A stretch of DNA of 64,000 nucleotides, taken from contig JAJNBJ010000015.1 of the NCBI GenBank assembly GCA_021155965.1, positions 50,830 through 114,829 of the forward strand, written 5' to 3'. The position numbers were made by a program, and so were the translations under genes. Positions within the stretch are counted from its first letter, which is position 1, and each line of letters opens with the position of its first letter. Source of the DNA: Flavipsychrobacter sp. GTDB lineage: Bacteria > Bacteroidota > Bacteroidia > Chitinophagales > Chitinophagaceae. Positions 17,666 to 27,133 of the stretch are shown here, piece by piece. A model generated the notes under the pieces. It saw only the letters and a list, made by a program, of their open reading frames with translations. It searched no databases and had not been told where the DNA came from.

Positions 17666-19087
17666 TTACTCTACTACCATACGTCCGTGCCACTTGCCGC
17701 TCGCACTGATGCCTGATACTATGTACATGCCCGGAGGTATATTCAATTGTAACGTGTATGGTGTGTTTGTTATTGTGGACGACGTATGCACGGTTTCACC
17801 AAGAATGTTGAAGATGGTTATGGTAACCTCCTCATTTGCTGCAGAGCGCATGTTAATGGTAACCGTACCATTCTGTGCAGGGTTGGGCTGAATGGCCATG
17901 CCGTGCGACTTATTCATATCCTGTACACTGCTATGGTCAATTGGTGGTGGAGGTGCAGGTGGCCCTACGCGGCGTATAGCATGGTTACCCCTGTCGCAGA
18001 TATACATTCTGTGATGACTGTCGAATTTTACGCCGTAGGGGAGATACAAGCAGGCGGCGGTTGCAAGGCTGTCGTCACCGCAAAAGTTATGCACCATGCC
18101 CTTTGAGCCTGCTCCATAGCCATTTCCCGCTATTGTGGTAATGATCCCCGTTACCGCATCAACTTTACGCACCACGTTGTTGAAGAAGTCGGATATATAT
18201 AAATTATTTGAGTCGTCAAAGTCGATACGCTCGGCTGTATCCAGGCGTGCAGCAGTTGCAGGCCCGCCATCGCCGGTATAGCCTGCGGAATCGGTTCCTG
18301 CAACGGTTGTAATAATACCGGTTATCTTATCCACCCTCCTTATCTTATTATTGCGGACATCTGCTATGTACATATTTTCGGCAGTATCAAATGCAATGCC
18401 TATCGGCAGGTCCATAGAAGCAGCGGTAGCCGGCCCTCCATCGCCGGAGAATGCTGGCGTGCCATTGCCAATCACCGTGCTGATAATCCCGGCCGTGTTG
18501 ACCATCCGGATAACATTGTTATGGTTGTCTGCAATGTATAAATTGCCAGCGGCATCAATGGCTAATCCTACAGGGTTATTCAACTCTGCAGCTGTAGCCG
18601 GCCCACCATCTCCTGAATAGCCGGCGGTTGGTTTTCCTGCAATTGTCGTAATAATGCCGGAGGTGCTCACTTTGCGCACAACATGGTTATATCCGTCTGC
18701 AAAAATGATATTGCCTGATGCATCAATAGCAATTGCAAAAGGGCCATTCAGATCAGCTGCAGTTGCCGGACCTCCGTCACCTGTGTATGCCCCAGCGGCT
18801 GCAGAGCCGGCGCCAAAGCCGGTGCCTGCCACTGTATAGATATAACCGTTAGTATCGAGTTTGCGGATAACATTGTTGATAAAATCTGTTATATACAAAT
18901 TGCCTGCCTGGTCAAAAGCAATATCTGAAGGCGAATACATTGTGGCAACCGTTGCGGGGCCGCCATCACCGGTATAGCCGGTCATATAACCCATTCCTGC
19001 CACAGTGGTTATATATTGAGCATGTGTGGAAGTGCCACCCCAAAAAACACATACCAGTAACGCCAGTTTTTGGAAAAGTTGTTTCAT
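17666..19087 (-). CDS. Secreted NHL-repeat propeller with T9SS sorting domain
   Basis: 473 residues from the ATG at 19087 (MKQLFQKLALLVCVFWGGTS, signal peptide). Six NHL blades follow, each with the pattern GDGGPATAA..L..P.G.A.D..GN and LYIADxxNNxIRxV, forming a beta-propeller. The C-terminal 75 residues (GMAIQPNPAQNGTVTINM, VTIFNILGETVHT, IPPGMYIVSGI) form a type A sorting domain for export by the type IX system. The frame is open upstream of 19087 but crosses the likely promoter region. Likely a surface-exposed binding protein. Confidence 0.85.
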   Translation of the reverse strand: MKQLFQKLALLVCVFWGGTSTHAQYITTVAGMGYMTGYTGDGGPATVATMYSPSDIAFDQAGNLYITDFINNVIRKLDTNGYIYTVAGTGFGAGSAAAGAYTGDGGPATAADLNGPFAIAIDASGNIIFADGYNHVVRKVSTSGIITTIAGKPTAGYSGDGGPATAAELNNPVGLAIDAAGNLYIADNHNNVIRMVNTAGIISTVIGNGTPAFSGDGGPATAASMDLPIGIAFDTAENMYIADVRNNKIRRVDKITGIITTVAGTDSAGYTGDGGPATAARLDTAERIDFDDSNNLYISDFFNNVVRKVDAVTGIITTIAGNGYGAGSKGMVHNFCGDDSLATAACLYLPYGVKFDSHHRMYICDRGNHAIRRVGPPAPPPPIDHSSVQDMNKSHGMAIQPNPAQNGTVTINMRSAANEEVTITIFNILGETVHTSSTITNTPYTLQLNIPPGMYIVSGISASGKWHGRMVVE

Positions 19088-19265
19088 GCTATCCGTTTTT
19101 ACAAAAATAACTTTTTTTGAGAATATTTTTGTGCAATGCAAAGTGCTGGTTCTCGTTATGTTAATGGCATGTTGAATGTTAACGAACAGTTTGCAATACG
19201 CGTTTAACGTTTTTTTTATCCGGAAATAGTTTGCCGAACCCTTTTTTTTGCTTTCTTTGCGTTGC

Positions 19266-19568
19266 ATGAAAAAATGCCTTGCAATATTATTTCTTATCAT
19301 ATTTAGTGTCCAGGTGATACCTGTGAAGGCATTGGGTAAATTTTTAAGCTCTGGTCAGAACGTAGAAGAGGTGCAATGTGATGCTGATGTTGATGTTGAT
19401 GTCAAAGTGATAAAAATAGATGACGACCAGATCATTTATGATTACCCGTTCGATCAGTTAGCCAGTAAGATCGGATTTAATAAACGGATCAATGCTTTTA
19501 TTCATAAGGCAGAATTATTTCCTTCTGTTCATGTGGCGGCAATGCCATCCCCCCCTCCCGACTGCTAA
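19266..19568 (+). CDS. Small secreted protein ending PSPPPDC
   Basis: 100 residues from the ATG at 19266: MKKCLAILFLIIFSVQVIPV is a signal peptide. The mature part has an acidic repeat (CDADVDVDVKVIKIDDDQ) and ends AAMPSPPPDC. Short proteins with a P-x-PPPDC tail are, to my memory, common hypotheticals in this group. It is divergent from the NHL gene, sharing a 180-bp promoter region. Function unknown. Confidence 0.7.
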   Translation: MKKCLAILFLIIFSVQVIPVKALGKFLSSGQNVEEVQCDADVDVDVKVIKIDDDQIIYDYPFDQLASKIGFNKRINAFIHKAELFPSVHVAAMPSPPPDC

Positions 19569-19684
19569 GCGCTGTTTTCTTTACTGAAAGCAGCACCTTC
19601 GAGTTGCACATATAATTATTGTATGTGTCTGCAGGTGTTACACCCTGCCTGAGATCTTAATTCATCACAAATAAAAATTAATAC

Positions 19685-20305
19685 ATGGTTGTTCAATCAA
19701 GTTTGATTGCACGCTTTGTTTCACTAGTGAGGAGAAAGTTTTCGCAGAAGCATATGTTCAATCATCAGTTCTCGAATGACAAGTGGGATGGATTGTGGGA
19801 TGTTCCGGAATTGGCAAGGTACAGCGTTATTACAGGGTACACAAAGTATTATTGTAAAGAACCAAGGGTACTTGACCTGGGATGTGGAGAGGGGGTATTG
19901 CAGCAAAAATTTTCTTATGAAGATTATGCTTATTACCTTGGCATAGACTTCAGCGAAGCGGCTATTGAGAAGGCAAAGTGTATAGAGAATGACAAAGCCC
20001 GGTTTGAGTTGGGTAATCTCAATAATATGAATATCGATGGTTTATTCGATGTGATCATTTATAACGAGAGCCTGTATTATCTTAATGACCCGCCGGGCGC
20101 TATAAGAGCGATGTTCAAAAACCTGAAACCGGGCGGCATATTTATTGTTAGTATGCACAAGGTTGGCGATGAACGGGACTGGCTTTGGGCCGCATTGGAC
20201 GAAATACTGGACCTGAAAGATAAAACGAGTGTCAGCAACCGGTCTAATACTACCTGGACCATAGGCGTATACAGGATCAAACAGGCCCAGGAATTATTTC
20301 AATAA
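19685..20305 (+). CDS. Class I SAM-dependent methyltransferase
   Basis: 206 residues. The SAM-binding loop VLDLGCGEGVLQQKF (about residues 62-76), YLGIDFSEAAIEKAK and FDVIIYNESLYYLNDPPGAI match motifs I, II and IV of Methyltransf_11/25 enzymes, followed by LKPGGIFIVSMHK. Substrate unknown. It ends 14 bp before the SulP transporter gene, so it may be the first gene of that transcript; a functional link is not evident. Confidence 0.85.
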   Translation: MVVQSSLIARFVSLVRRKFSQKHMFNHQFSNDKWDGLWDVPELARYSVITGYTKYYCKEPRVLDLGCGEGVLQQKFSYEDYAYYLGIDFSEAAIEKAKCIENDKARFELGNLNNMNIDGLFDVIIYNESLYYLNDPPGAIRAMFKNLKPGGIFIVSMHKVGDERDWLWAALDEILDLKDKTSVSNRSNTTWTIGVYRIKQAQELFQ

Positions 20306-20319
20306 CCCTATATTTTGAA

Positions 20320-22020
20320 ATGAAAAACAAAAATATTCAGATGAAACCAGAGATTTTTTCTAAGCAACATTTAAAGAAGGATTTTTTAGCAGGACTTATA
20401 GTATTTCTTATAGCCCTTCCGCTGTGCCTTGGAATTGCCCAGGCAAGTCATGCGCCTCTGTTTGCCGGCATTGTGGCCGGTATTATAGGTGGCATAGTTA
20501 TCGGTTCGTTGAGCGGGTCGCAGCTCAGCGTGTCTGGGCCGGCTGCAGGGCTTACGGCAATTGTGCTAGCTGCAATTACCGATATGCAGGCGTTCGATAT
20601 ATTCTTATGCTCTGTTGTAATTGCAGGAATTATACAACTGCTGCTGGGTATTGTGAAAGCCGGTGCGATCGCAAATTACATACCATCAAGCGTGATAGAA
20701 GGCATGCTTGCCGGTATTGGCCTCACTATCATCATCAAGCAGTTGCCGGATGCAGTAGGTTACGCAAGCGATAAGGCTGCTGTGATGGTAGATGCAGATG
20801 ATGGCTTTGTAGCAAATACGATAACAACAGCCCTTCATCATATAGAGATTGGCGCGCTTATTATTTCGCTTTCAGGACTACTGTTACTCATTCTCTGGGA
20901 ATTAAAGGCATTCAAAAAAGTAAAAGCCATTCCGGTGGGCGTGCTGGTAGTGGTAGTTGGCACGTTACTGAATGAATTGTTCAAAACAGCAGCGCCGCAA
21001 CACGTACTGGACAGCTCGCATCTTGTTAAACTCCCGGTACCGGAAACCGCCATGGATTTCTTCCGGCAGTTCACGTTCCCTAATTTCAGTGGTTTTGCGC
21101 TACCGAAAGTATGGGAAACGGGTGTTGTGATAGCAGCGGTTGCATCAATAGAAACATTGCTATGCATAGAAGCGGTAGATAAGCTTGACCCGATGAAGCG
21201 CCATACATCAACAAACAGGGAACTGAAGGCGCAAGGTATTGGCAATATATTGAGTGGTTTATTAGGCGGGCTGCCTACCACTTCCGTTATTGTGCGGTCA
21301 TCAGCAAATGTGAATGCCGGTGCGCAGACCAAGCGCTCTGCTATTTTTCATGGTATCCTGCTGTTGCTTTGTGTTGCCTTTATTCCCGTTATAATGAATT
21401 TGATACCCAAGGCGGCGCTGGCTGCCATACTTATATTCACTGGTTATAAGCTGTGCAAGCCATCGAGCCTCGTGCATATGTGGAGGGGGGGATGGACACA
21501 GTTCATTCCATACGTAGCCACTGCTTTATGTGTTGTCTTCCTCGACCTGCTTAAAGGTGTTGGCATAGGCATTATACTTAGCATCTTTTATATCCTCAGG
21601 CAGAATATGCGCATACCTTATTATTACCAGCGCAGCACCTTCAGGCATGGAGAATTAATAAAGCTTACACTTGCCCAGGAGGTAACATTCCTGAACAAGG
21701 CAAGTATTAAGGAAACACTGGACAAGTTACCGGAGCACACACATGTGATCATTGATGCGACGCATACAAAGTATATTGATTTTGATGTGCTCGATCTTAT
21801 CAAGGAATTCCAGGCTGCACGTGCAAAAGAAAAAGATATCCGCGTATCGCTTACGGGCTTTCATAATTCGTATGATCTTCCACCCACGGTATCTGTCCGC
21901 GAATTGATGCACAGGTTCCTGGAAGATGATGAGATGCCGCACCGCAGCGCAGGCGATCATAGAAAATTATTAAAACAATTAGGCAAACCATCAAATAACC
22001 AATCAGAGGTAACAAAATGA
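20320..22020 (+). CDS. SulP-family anion transporter, probable bicarbonate importer
   Basis: 566 residues. The N-terminal 420 residues contain about 10-12 membrane segments with SulP hallmarks (FLAGLIVFLIALPLCLGIAQ; GSLSGSQLSVSGPAAGLTAI; VASIETLLCIEAVDKLD; GLLGGLPTTSVIVRSSANVN). The C-terminal 120 residues are a STAS-like domain (VTFLNKASIKETLDKLPEHT, VIIDATHTKYIDFDVLDLI). The stop codon overlaps the start of a carbonic anhydrase gene (ATGA), the arrangement seen for BicA-like or SulP-CA bicarbonate systems, so bicarbonate is the likely substrate rather than sulfate. The pair ends in a strong terminator at 22671-22700. Confidence 0.9.
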   Translation: MKNKNIQMKPEIFSKQHLKKDFLAGLIVFLIALPLCLGIAQASHAPLFAGIVAGIIGGIVIGSLSGSQLSVSGPAAGLTAIVLAAITDMQAFDIFLCSVVIAGIIQLLLGIVKAGAIANYIPSSVIEGMLAGIGLTIIIKQLPDAVGYASDKAAVMVDADDGFVANTITTALHHIEIGALIISLSGLLLLILWELKAFKKVKAIPVGVLVVVVGTLLNELFKTAAPQHVLDSSHLVKLPVPETAMDFFRQFTFPNFSGFALPKVWETGVVIAAVASIETLLCIEAVDKLDPMKRHTSTNRELKAQGIGNILSGLLGGLPTTSVIVRSSANVNAGAQTKRSAIFHGILLLLCVAFIPVIMNLIPKAALAAILIFTGYKLCKPSSLVHMWRGGWTQFIPYVATALCVVFLDLLKGVGIGIILSIFYILRQNMRIPYYYQRSTFRHGELIKLTLAQEVTFLNKASIKETLDKLPEHTHVIIDATHTKYIDFDVLDLIKEFQAARAKEKDIRVSLTGFHNSYDLPPTVSVRELMHRFLEDDEMPHRSAGDHRKLLKQLGKPSNNQSEVTK

Positions 22021-22643
22021 CAGACCTGGCAAAAAATGAAGGCGTAATAACGCCTGAAGAGGCATTGCTAAGACTTAAAGAGGGTAATTTCAGGTTCCTG
22101 AATAATATGCCCCAAAATAAGGACCTGCTTACCGAAGTAGACCTGACCAAAGACATGCAAACCCCTTATGCGGTAATACTTAGCTGCATGGACTCCCGCA
22201 CGTCGGCTGAACTTATTTTCGACCAGGGGGTGGGGGATATATTCAGCATTCGTATAGCCGGCAATGTGGTGACCGATGGTATTTTGGGCAGCCTTGAGTT
22301 CGCCACTGCAATAGCTGGGGCAAGCCTTATACTGGTAATGGGGCATACCAGTTGTGGTGCTATAAAGGGCGCGTGCGACAATGTGAAGCTGGGATATCTT
22401 TCAGAATTAATGCACCGCATTGAGCCTGCTGTTGAGATGGCCAATGCGTTATTCGCTACCGGAAGGAGCAGTAAGAATATAGACTATGTGTCTGCTGTTA
22501 CCAAATTCAACGTGGAGTATGCCATGGCCGAGATACGGCAGCGCAGCACCATTATCAGCGAACTGGTGAAGAGCGGCAAGGTGGGTATTGGTGCAGCATT
22601 GTATGATGTGGCTACCGGTAAGGTGATCTTTAACGGGTTTTAA
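22017..22643 (+). CDS. Beta-class carbonic anhydrase coupled to SulP transporter
   Basis: 208 residues. Zinc ligands Cys57 (SCMDSRTSAEL, with Asp59-Arg61), His110 and Cys113 (GHTSCGAIKGAC). About the same length as the copy at 3759-4403 and very similar in motifs, so the two are paralogs. The start overlaps the transporter stop by 4 bp, which implies translational coupling and a joint role in moving and interconverting inorganic carbon. Confidence 0.95.
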   Translation: MTDLAKNEGVITPEEALLRLKEGNFRFLNNMPQNKDLLTEVDLTKDMQTPYAVILSCMDSRTSAELIFDQGVGDIFSIRIAGNVVTDGILGSLEFATAIAGASLILVMGHTSCGAIKGACDNVKLGYLSELMHRIEPAVEMANALFATGRSSKNIDYVSAVTKFNVEYAMAEIRQRSTIISELVKSGKVGIGAALYDVATGKVIFNGF

Positions 22644-22670
22644 AATACCGGAACGAACAAGTAAATCGTA

Positions 22671-22700
22671 AGGAGCGGCCCAAAGGCTGCTCCTTTTTTT
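22671..22700 (+). terminator. Rho-independent terminator after the SulP-CA pair
   Basis: Stem AGGAGCGGCC/GGCTGCTCCT with a CAAA loop (one G-U pair), followed directly by seven T. Confidence 0.9.
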
Positions 22701-22781
22701 CACTACGGCCAACAGGGTTTAGTGAAAATTATAGCTCCTTTGTCGTTTAGTATGCATACCTTACCAGCTAATGAGCGAATT

Positions 22782-23780
22782 ATGAGTAAGGTACTGCGAT
22801 TGGTTGTTTGCATATTTTTTTACGCCTGCGGCTGCACGCAGGGTGTAGCGAGACCGGAAACATTAAAAAATGATAAGATAGACAGGGCGTTGCGGGATGA
22901 GATAGATGTGATGAGCAAACACGCATACAAAAGCCTTGGGGATAACAGCTACGGCATGCTGAGCCAGCTTTTTTCTGATTCGATGCTGATGGGTGTAACC
23001 CCTGATTTTGCCCAGAAATTCATGCCGCAGATACAGCGTGTTATCAAGGGCAGGCCATACAAGTCCTTCGACGAATTTTATATAAAGGCGGCAAAAAAAG
23101 GTGATTCAATACGCATGTCGGGTGGCAAAGGGGATAATGCATATACCCTCAATTACATAGCAGGTGAAGGTGAAACCTATATTTCCATGATGGTGGCGGG
23201 TGATTCGGTGAACGAGGTCATGCTTACGCTTATATATGTTAAGCTTGACGGTAAATGGAAGCTGAATGCCTTGCGGGGCGAAGATTACAGCCTGGGTACA
23301 AAAGATGCAGCAGGCCACTACCAGCATGCGGTAAAGCTGTATAAGGAAGGCTCTTTAATAGATGCCTTGAATGTTATGTCGCTGGGCAGCCATTGTGTCA
23401 ATCCGGGAGGCTTTATGTTCCGCTATACGAAGGAAAAAGAAATGTCGGGCTTTTATGATACGCTGAACGCTGCGGCCAAGGCAAAATATCCGCTTCCCTA
23501 TATTGTTAAAGAGGTAAGTACAAAGCCGAGCGTGGTGCATGTGAGCGTGGAACTGGTGGAACGGCAATTTGTGCCGATGGTCTATTACCAGTCATCGGTA
23601 ACATTGACCGATACCGTGAGCCTGAAAAAAGAGAACGACGAGATGCAAAAGAATATAGGCAAGATATTTTCCGGCATAGACAGGAACAATAAGATGATCG
23701 TTTACCGGGTGTACAACCAGTTGCCCCGTGAAGGGCAGAACGATCCGCCGTATTATGGATACATGCAGCGGCTGAAATAA
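22782..23780 (+). CDS. Lipoprotein or secreted protein, unknown function
   Basis: 332 residues from the ATG at 22782 (MSKVLRLVVCIFFYACGCTQ), where the hydrophobic core runs into an ACGC lipobox-like site; the frame is open 20 codons further upstream but that part lacks signal features and overlaps the promoter. The mature protein has IDVMSKHAYKSLGDNSYGML, YISMMVAGDSVNEVMLTLIY and a repeated beta pattern; it ends PYYGYMQRLK. I recognise no family, though a DUF-type periplasmic fold is likely. Confidence 0.7.
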   Translation: MSKVLRLVVCIFFYACGCTQGVARPETLKNDKIDRALRDEIDVMSKHAYKSLGDNSYGMLSQLFSDSMLMGVTPDFAQKFMPQIQRVIKGRPYKSFDEFYIKAAKKGDSIRMSGGKGDNAYTLNYIAGEGETYISMMVAGDSVNEVMLTLIYVKLDGKWKLNALRGEDYSLGTKDAAGHYQHAVKLYKEGSLIDALNVMSLGSHCVNPGGFMFRYTKEKEMSGFYDTLNAAAKAKYPLPYIVKEVSTKPSVVHVSVELVERQFVPMVYYQSSVTLTDTVSLKKENDEMQKNIGKIFSGIDRNNKMIVYRVYNQLPREGQNDPPYYGYMQRLK

Positions 23781-23812
23781 CACGCTGCCCTGAAATACTA
23801 CCGGTATTGCTA

Positions 23813-24070
23813 CTACGATAGAGAGATAGTAATGTTCCTGTGGGCGCTTGAGCTTTCGGGGAATGACCGTTCAGTGCCATCGGTAAAGACAAATACGAGA
23901 TTTTTACGTTCATCCACATGTGTGTCTACCCCTATCTTGTGGATATCGGTATGCACTTTTATGGGCGATTTTATGAATGGGCTGGAAATGATCCTTGGTA
24001 TCACTTTGCCTGTAACGTTAATTCTCCGTTTCGTATTCCTGTCTTCAAAAAAGATCTCTTTTATCGTCAT
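23813..24070 (-). CDS. Possible small cytoplasmic protein
   Basis: 85 residues: MTIKEIFFEDRNTKRRINVT at the start, then IKSPIKVHTDIHKIGVDTHV and LVFVFTDGTERSFPES. The composition and the alternation of charged and hydrophobic residues look natural, unlike the overlapping plus-strand frames. It lies on the downstream side of the palindromic repeat copy 2 when read on the minus strand. No family recognised; a spurious frame cannot be excluded. Confidence 0.45.
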   Translation of the reverse strand: MTIKEIFFEDRNTKRRINVTGKVIPRIISSPFIKSPIKVHTDIHKIGVDTHVDERKNLVFVFTDGTERSFPESSSAHRNITISLS

Positions 24071-24249
24071 TTAGGTAAAGGTACCACTAATTGGCCGCTA
24101 ATTGGTTTTTTATTTGGGGATGCAGGGTTCCGTATGTCGAAAAAACATGCGCCAGGGGTATAATTTCCGGGATGGGCCTGTTTTTTCACATTTAGTTTTT
24201 TATATGTGGCCGGATTTCGCTGTGGGCTTATTTTATGTGTATTATCATA

Positions 24250-24347
24250 AAGTATAAAGGGGTATAAAAGGGTATATTTATACCCCCAAAAGGTATAACT
24301 ATACCCTAAAAAGGTATAATTTGGGTATAAAAGGTGTATATACAGCA
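24250..24347 (-). repeat. Degenerate GGTATAAA-type tandem repeats
   Basis: At least seven GGTATAA/TATACC units spaced by about 10-13 bp occur here (for example GGGGTATAAAAGGGTATA and AAAAGGTATAACTATACCC). Read on the minus strand they are TTTATACC units like those at 3434-3473 behind the HTH gene. The palindromic repeat copy 2 lies 100 bp away, which repeats the order seen at 2585-3473 without the HTH gene. Confidence 0.7.
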
Positions 24348-24447
24348 AATATGCGCTATTCCATACTTTCAAAGAGCTTGTGTGCCGGGAAAAATGCCGG
24401 AACGATGTAAAGTTACCTAGCACTGCATTGCTGAAAAAATTTAATTT

Positions 24448-24478
24448 CCTTGACGGTACTGAAACTGTACCGTCAAGG
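24448..24478. repeat. Modular palindromic repeat, copy 2 (one unit plus cap)
   Basis: 31 bp: one 22-bp unit plus the 9-bp cap. CCTTGACGGTAC-TGAAACT-GTACCGTCAAGG is a perfect 12-bp inverted repeat and is followed by five T, so on the plus strand it could also act as a terminator. Read on the minus strand it is followed by a T-rich tract and GGTAACTTTACATC, parallel to copies 1 and 3. The stretch 24479-24859 holds no gene I can support; it includes TGGTTCGACAAGCTCACC near 24701, resembling a dispersed intergenic sequence. Confidence 0.85.
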
Positions 24479-24859
24479 TTTTTGAGGGTGCTGAAACCCG
24501 CTGTGGTAGCGGGATGTGGTAACGAATTTTGTTTTTCGGTTTGTGTTTTGTTTCCATCTGTTGTGTTGAGTTGTGCAAGGCGCTACCCGGCGGCATGGTG
24601 CTGGTTTTTATTCGCAGTCACTTTTGATTTTCAATTTGTGCTCATGAGAGCGTTCATGCTTACCCGGAACCTGATTGGGCTTAGTGCATGTGCTCGGCAA
24701 TGGTTCGACAAGCTCACCAAGAATTTAATTTTACTGCCGGAATTGGCATCTACGGCATTAAAAAGGCGCCATCATGTCTTGGGCTGTAGTTCTTTGAATG
24801 CCTTCGCAGAAGGAGTTTTATTGGCAGTTCCGGATGAATATCCTGAACAACTAGGGGAA

Positions 24860-26833
24860 TTATTGAAACTTGCAAATCGAAGGACGCAATTCGATTTTGT
24901 ATCCTTTTTTTCTCATTATTACGTCCAAGTACGTCCACTGATTTTGATGTGGCACTTTGGGCCCTAGAACGATCTTTTTGATGTATGGTTGGACAAGTTT
25001 TGTTGATTCAATATATACTCGTTTTGGTATGCGATTGTCATTATGGTCAATTTGTACTTTATTATTTTCCGGTGGCGCAAATTCGATGACTCTTAATTCA
25101 TTTTCAAAAGCGTAATCAGCTGATTTAAATAAATATCTAAGCTCAGATACGACTAAATAAATTATTTTATCAATTTTGAGATTCTTTTTTGAGTCTACGA
25201 CTTTATCTCTTAAACTCAATAAGTCCAAAAGAGACTGCTTTAGACTATCTAAATCGTTAGCAATTTTATTGTCAATATCATTTGATATTTTTTTTGTCCG
25301 TTTATTAAAATATAATACTTGGTAAAGAGATTGAGACGTTATTATCGAAGGATCTCTGATTTCTGTATTGAAATAAGATCTGTCAGAGTCAAAGAAGTTA
25401 ATGTCTAAAACAATACTACATCCCGCTGCATCATTTTTGAATTCATCTTTTCCATAAGTTCTCCACATGACAAGTTCATCTTCATGGTGTACAGATGGCA
25501 GAAAACTACCAATGTACACATTGTTTTCCTCTACTTTGGCGATGCGTTTAAATGCTTCGCTAATCGCAGAACTGCCCAAGGCATTAATTAATGTTTGTCC
25601 CTCTTCGGGATCATTCATGTAAACAGCATTGTAATAATGTAATCGACTGTTATCAACGGTTACAATAAGATCAGCTACTTTCAGTGTAGTGTAATGAGCT
25701 ACAAAATCCTCTATTCCATTGGCTGCATGAATTCTTATTTTATCAAAAAAAGTAAAAACGTCATCAATTCGTTGAGTAATTCTATTTTGATCATTCTTTT
25801 CTAGATCTTCAATGCCTTCTATAAATAAGTAAAATGGATGGGTTGGTGTATCAGTGCCTTTGACGACGGGTTGTCCAAGGTTGGCTTTTGTACGATCAAT
25901 CGATAGTTTTATACGGGGATCTTGATGAATTTTATATGCGGTATCAAAATCAGTTAAAGCGTCTTTAAATCGTTTTAATTGATAATATAAATTACCTCGA
26001 TTATGGTAAGCAATGAAATATTGAGGATCAATTTGGATAGCCGTTGTGTAATCTGCAAATGCTTTGTCAAATTGTTTAGTGTCAGCGAAAATATTTGCAC
26101 GATTATTATAATGCGAAGCGATGTCTGGACGTAACTCTATAGCTTTATTTGCATCGAGAAAGGCATTTTCATAGTTTTTTAATAATGACCAAACCTTTAA
26201 TCGATTATTATAGGCACTTGAATTATTGGGTCTAACTTCAATTGACTTGTTCAAAAAATTTAAAGCAGCATCTAAGTTTTTCTCTGCACTATAAACTAGG
26301 CCTAAGATATTATACGCTTCTGCATTATTGGGTTTTAATCTCAACGATGTATTACAGTCGTTGATCGCATTCTTATAATCTCTAATGTCGTAAAATATTC
26401 GTGCTCTAATATTGTATGAGACGTAATACTTGGGATTAATTCTAAGTGATTTATTAATATTTTCAAGAGCTTCAGTGTACTTATTCTGTGCAATTAGGAT
26501 GAGGGCTATATTATCGTATGCCTTATAATAATTTGGATCAAACTTTAAAGCTGTATTACAATCATCAATAGCCTTTTCATACATCTTAGTTTTGTACCAA
26601 ACTTCAGAGCGGCTTGCATATGCATTTGGATATGAAGGGTTCAGTCTTATAGTTCTATCAAATTCAGTTAATGCTTCCTGAAATTTAAGTAATTTGGTTA
26701 ACGCACGCGCGCGTTCGTTGGATAACTCCGAATTATTAGATACGATTTTATCGTCTAATAAATTAATAACCTCAGCGTACTTTTCCTCCTCAATTAGCTT
26801 TTGTATTTTTTCCAAGGTGATATTAATACTCAT
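24860..26833 (-). CDS. TPR protein with C-terminal DUF2971 domain
   Basis: 657 residues. Residues about 1-330 are eight to nine tetratricopeptide repeats (A.EDFDRTIRLNPSYPNAYA-like, YEKAIDDCNTALKFDPNYYK, and so on). Residues about 370-640 match DUF2971: HYTTLKVADLIV, LHYYNAVYMNDPEEG, DELVMWRTYGKD, AAGCSIVLDINFF and ADYAFENELRVIEF. The base composition is clearly more AT-rich than the surrounding core genes, and the gene lies between repeat clusters and a toxin-antitoxin pair, signs of recent acquisition. DUF2971 proteins occur in accessory and defence-like settings; a defence role here is an inference. Confidence 0.85.
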   Translation of the reverse strand: MSINITLEKIQKLIEEEKYAEVINLLDDKIVSNNSELSNERARALTKLLKFQEALTEFDRTIRLNPSYPNAYASRSEVWYKTKMYEKAIDDCNTALKFDPNYYKAYDNIALILIAQNKYTEALENINKSLRINPKYYVSYNIRARIFYDIRDYKNAINDCNTSLRLKPNNAEAYNILGLVYSAEKNLDAALNFLNKSIEVRPNNSSAYNNRLKVWSLLKNYENAFLDANKAIELRPDIASHYNNRANIFADTKQFDKAFADYTTAIQIDPQYFIAYHNRGNLYYQLKRFKDALTDFDTAYKIHQDPRIKLSIDRTKANLGQPVVKGTDTPTHPFYLFIEGIEDLEKNDQNRITQRIDDVFTFFDKIRIHAANGIEDFVAHYTTLKVADLIVTVDNSRLHYYNAVYMNDPEEGQTLINALGSSAISEAFKRIAKVEENNVYIGSFLPSVHHEDELVMWRTYGKDEFKNDAAGCSIVLDINFFDSDRSYFNTEIRDPSIITSQSLYQVLYFNKRTKKISNDIDNKIANDLDSLKQSLLDLLSLRDKVVDSKKNLKIDKIIYLVVSELRYLFKSADYAFENELRVIEFAPPENNKVQIDHNDNRIPKRVYIESTKLVQPYIKKIVLGPKVPHQNQWTYLDVIMRKKGYKIELRPSICKFQ

Positions 26834-26892
26834 TGCATAACGTATTTTTTCAAATATAGTTTATTGCGATTTAATTTTACCTTTTTTGCTTC

Positions 26893-27095
26893 ATTTTGTG
26901 GATAACTTCCCCAGTCAAATCCCTCCTTTATTTTGTTACTGTCTGAACTAGGATTTATAGGATTTACGGATTGGTAGGATTCTCGATTTTTGCAGGTGAT
27001 TTTCACCTTTTTTGTGGATAACTTCTCCTCCCAATCCCCCCTTTATTTTGTTACTGTCTGAACTAGGATTTATAGGATTTACGGATTAACAGGAT
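26893..27095 (+). repeat. Two tandem copies of an ~80-bp intergenic repeat
   Basis: TTTTGTGGATAACTTC, a CCC-rich stretch, TTTATTTTGTTACTGTCTGA and AGGATTTATAGGATTTACGG occur at 26893-26980 and again at 27009-27095. A third, shorter copy is at 27627-27694, on the other side of the toxin-antitoxin genes. The GTCTGAACTAGGATTTATAG part resembles a dispersed sequence common in Bacteroidota intergenic regions. The repeats span nearly all the gap 26834-27133. Confidence 0.85.
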
Positions 27096-27133
27096 CTTTT
27101 GGTGAAAAGGGTATAAATCGTTATTTTTGTTTT

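Noticed and set aside
24067..24423. 118-codon minus-strand open frame
   Set aside because: It covers the GGTATAAA repeat array and its sequence is repeat-derived (YTFLGYSYTFWGYKYTLLYP).
24690..24730. tRNA-like GGTTCGA motif
   Set aside because: No acceptor or anticodon stems around it; it matches a common dispersed intergenic sequence.
24380..24967. 195-codon plus-strand open frame
   Set aside because: Cys/Trp-rich random composition, spans a palindromic repeat and overlaps the end of the TPR-DUF2971 gene.
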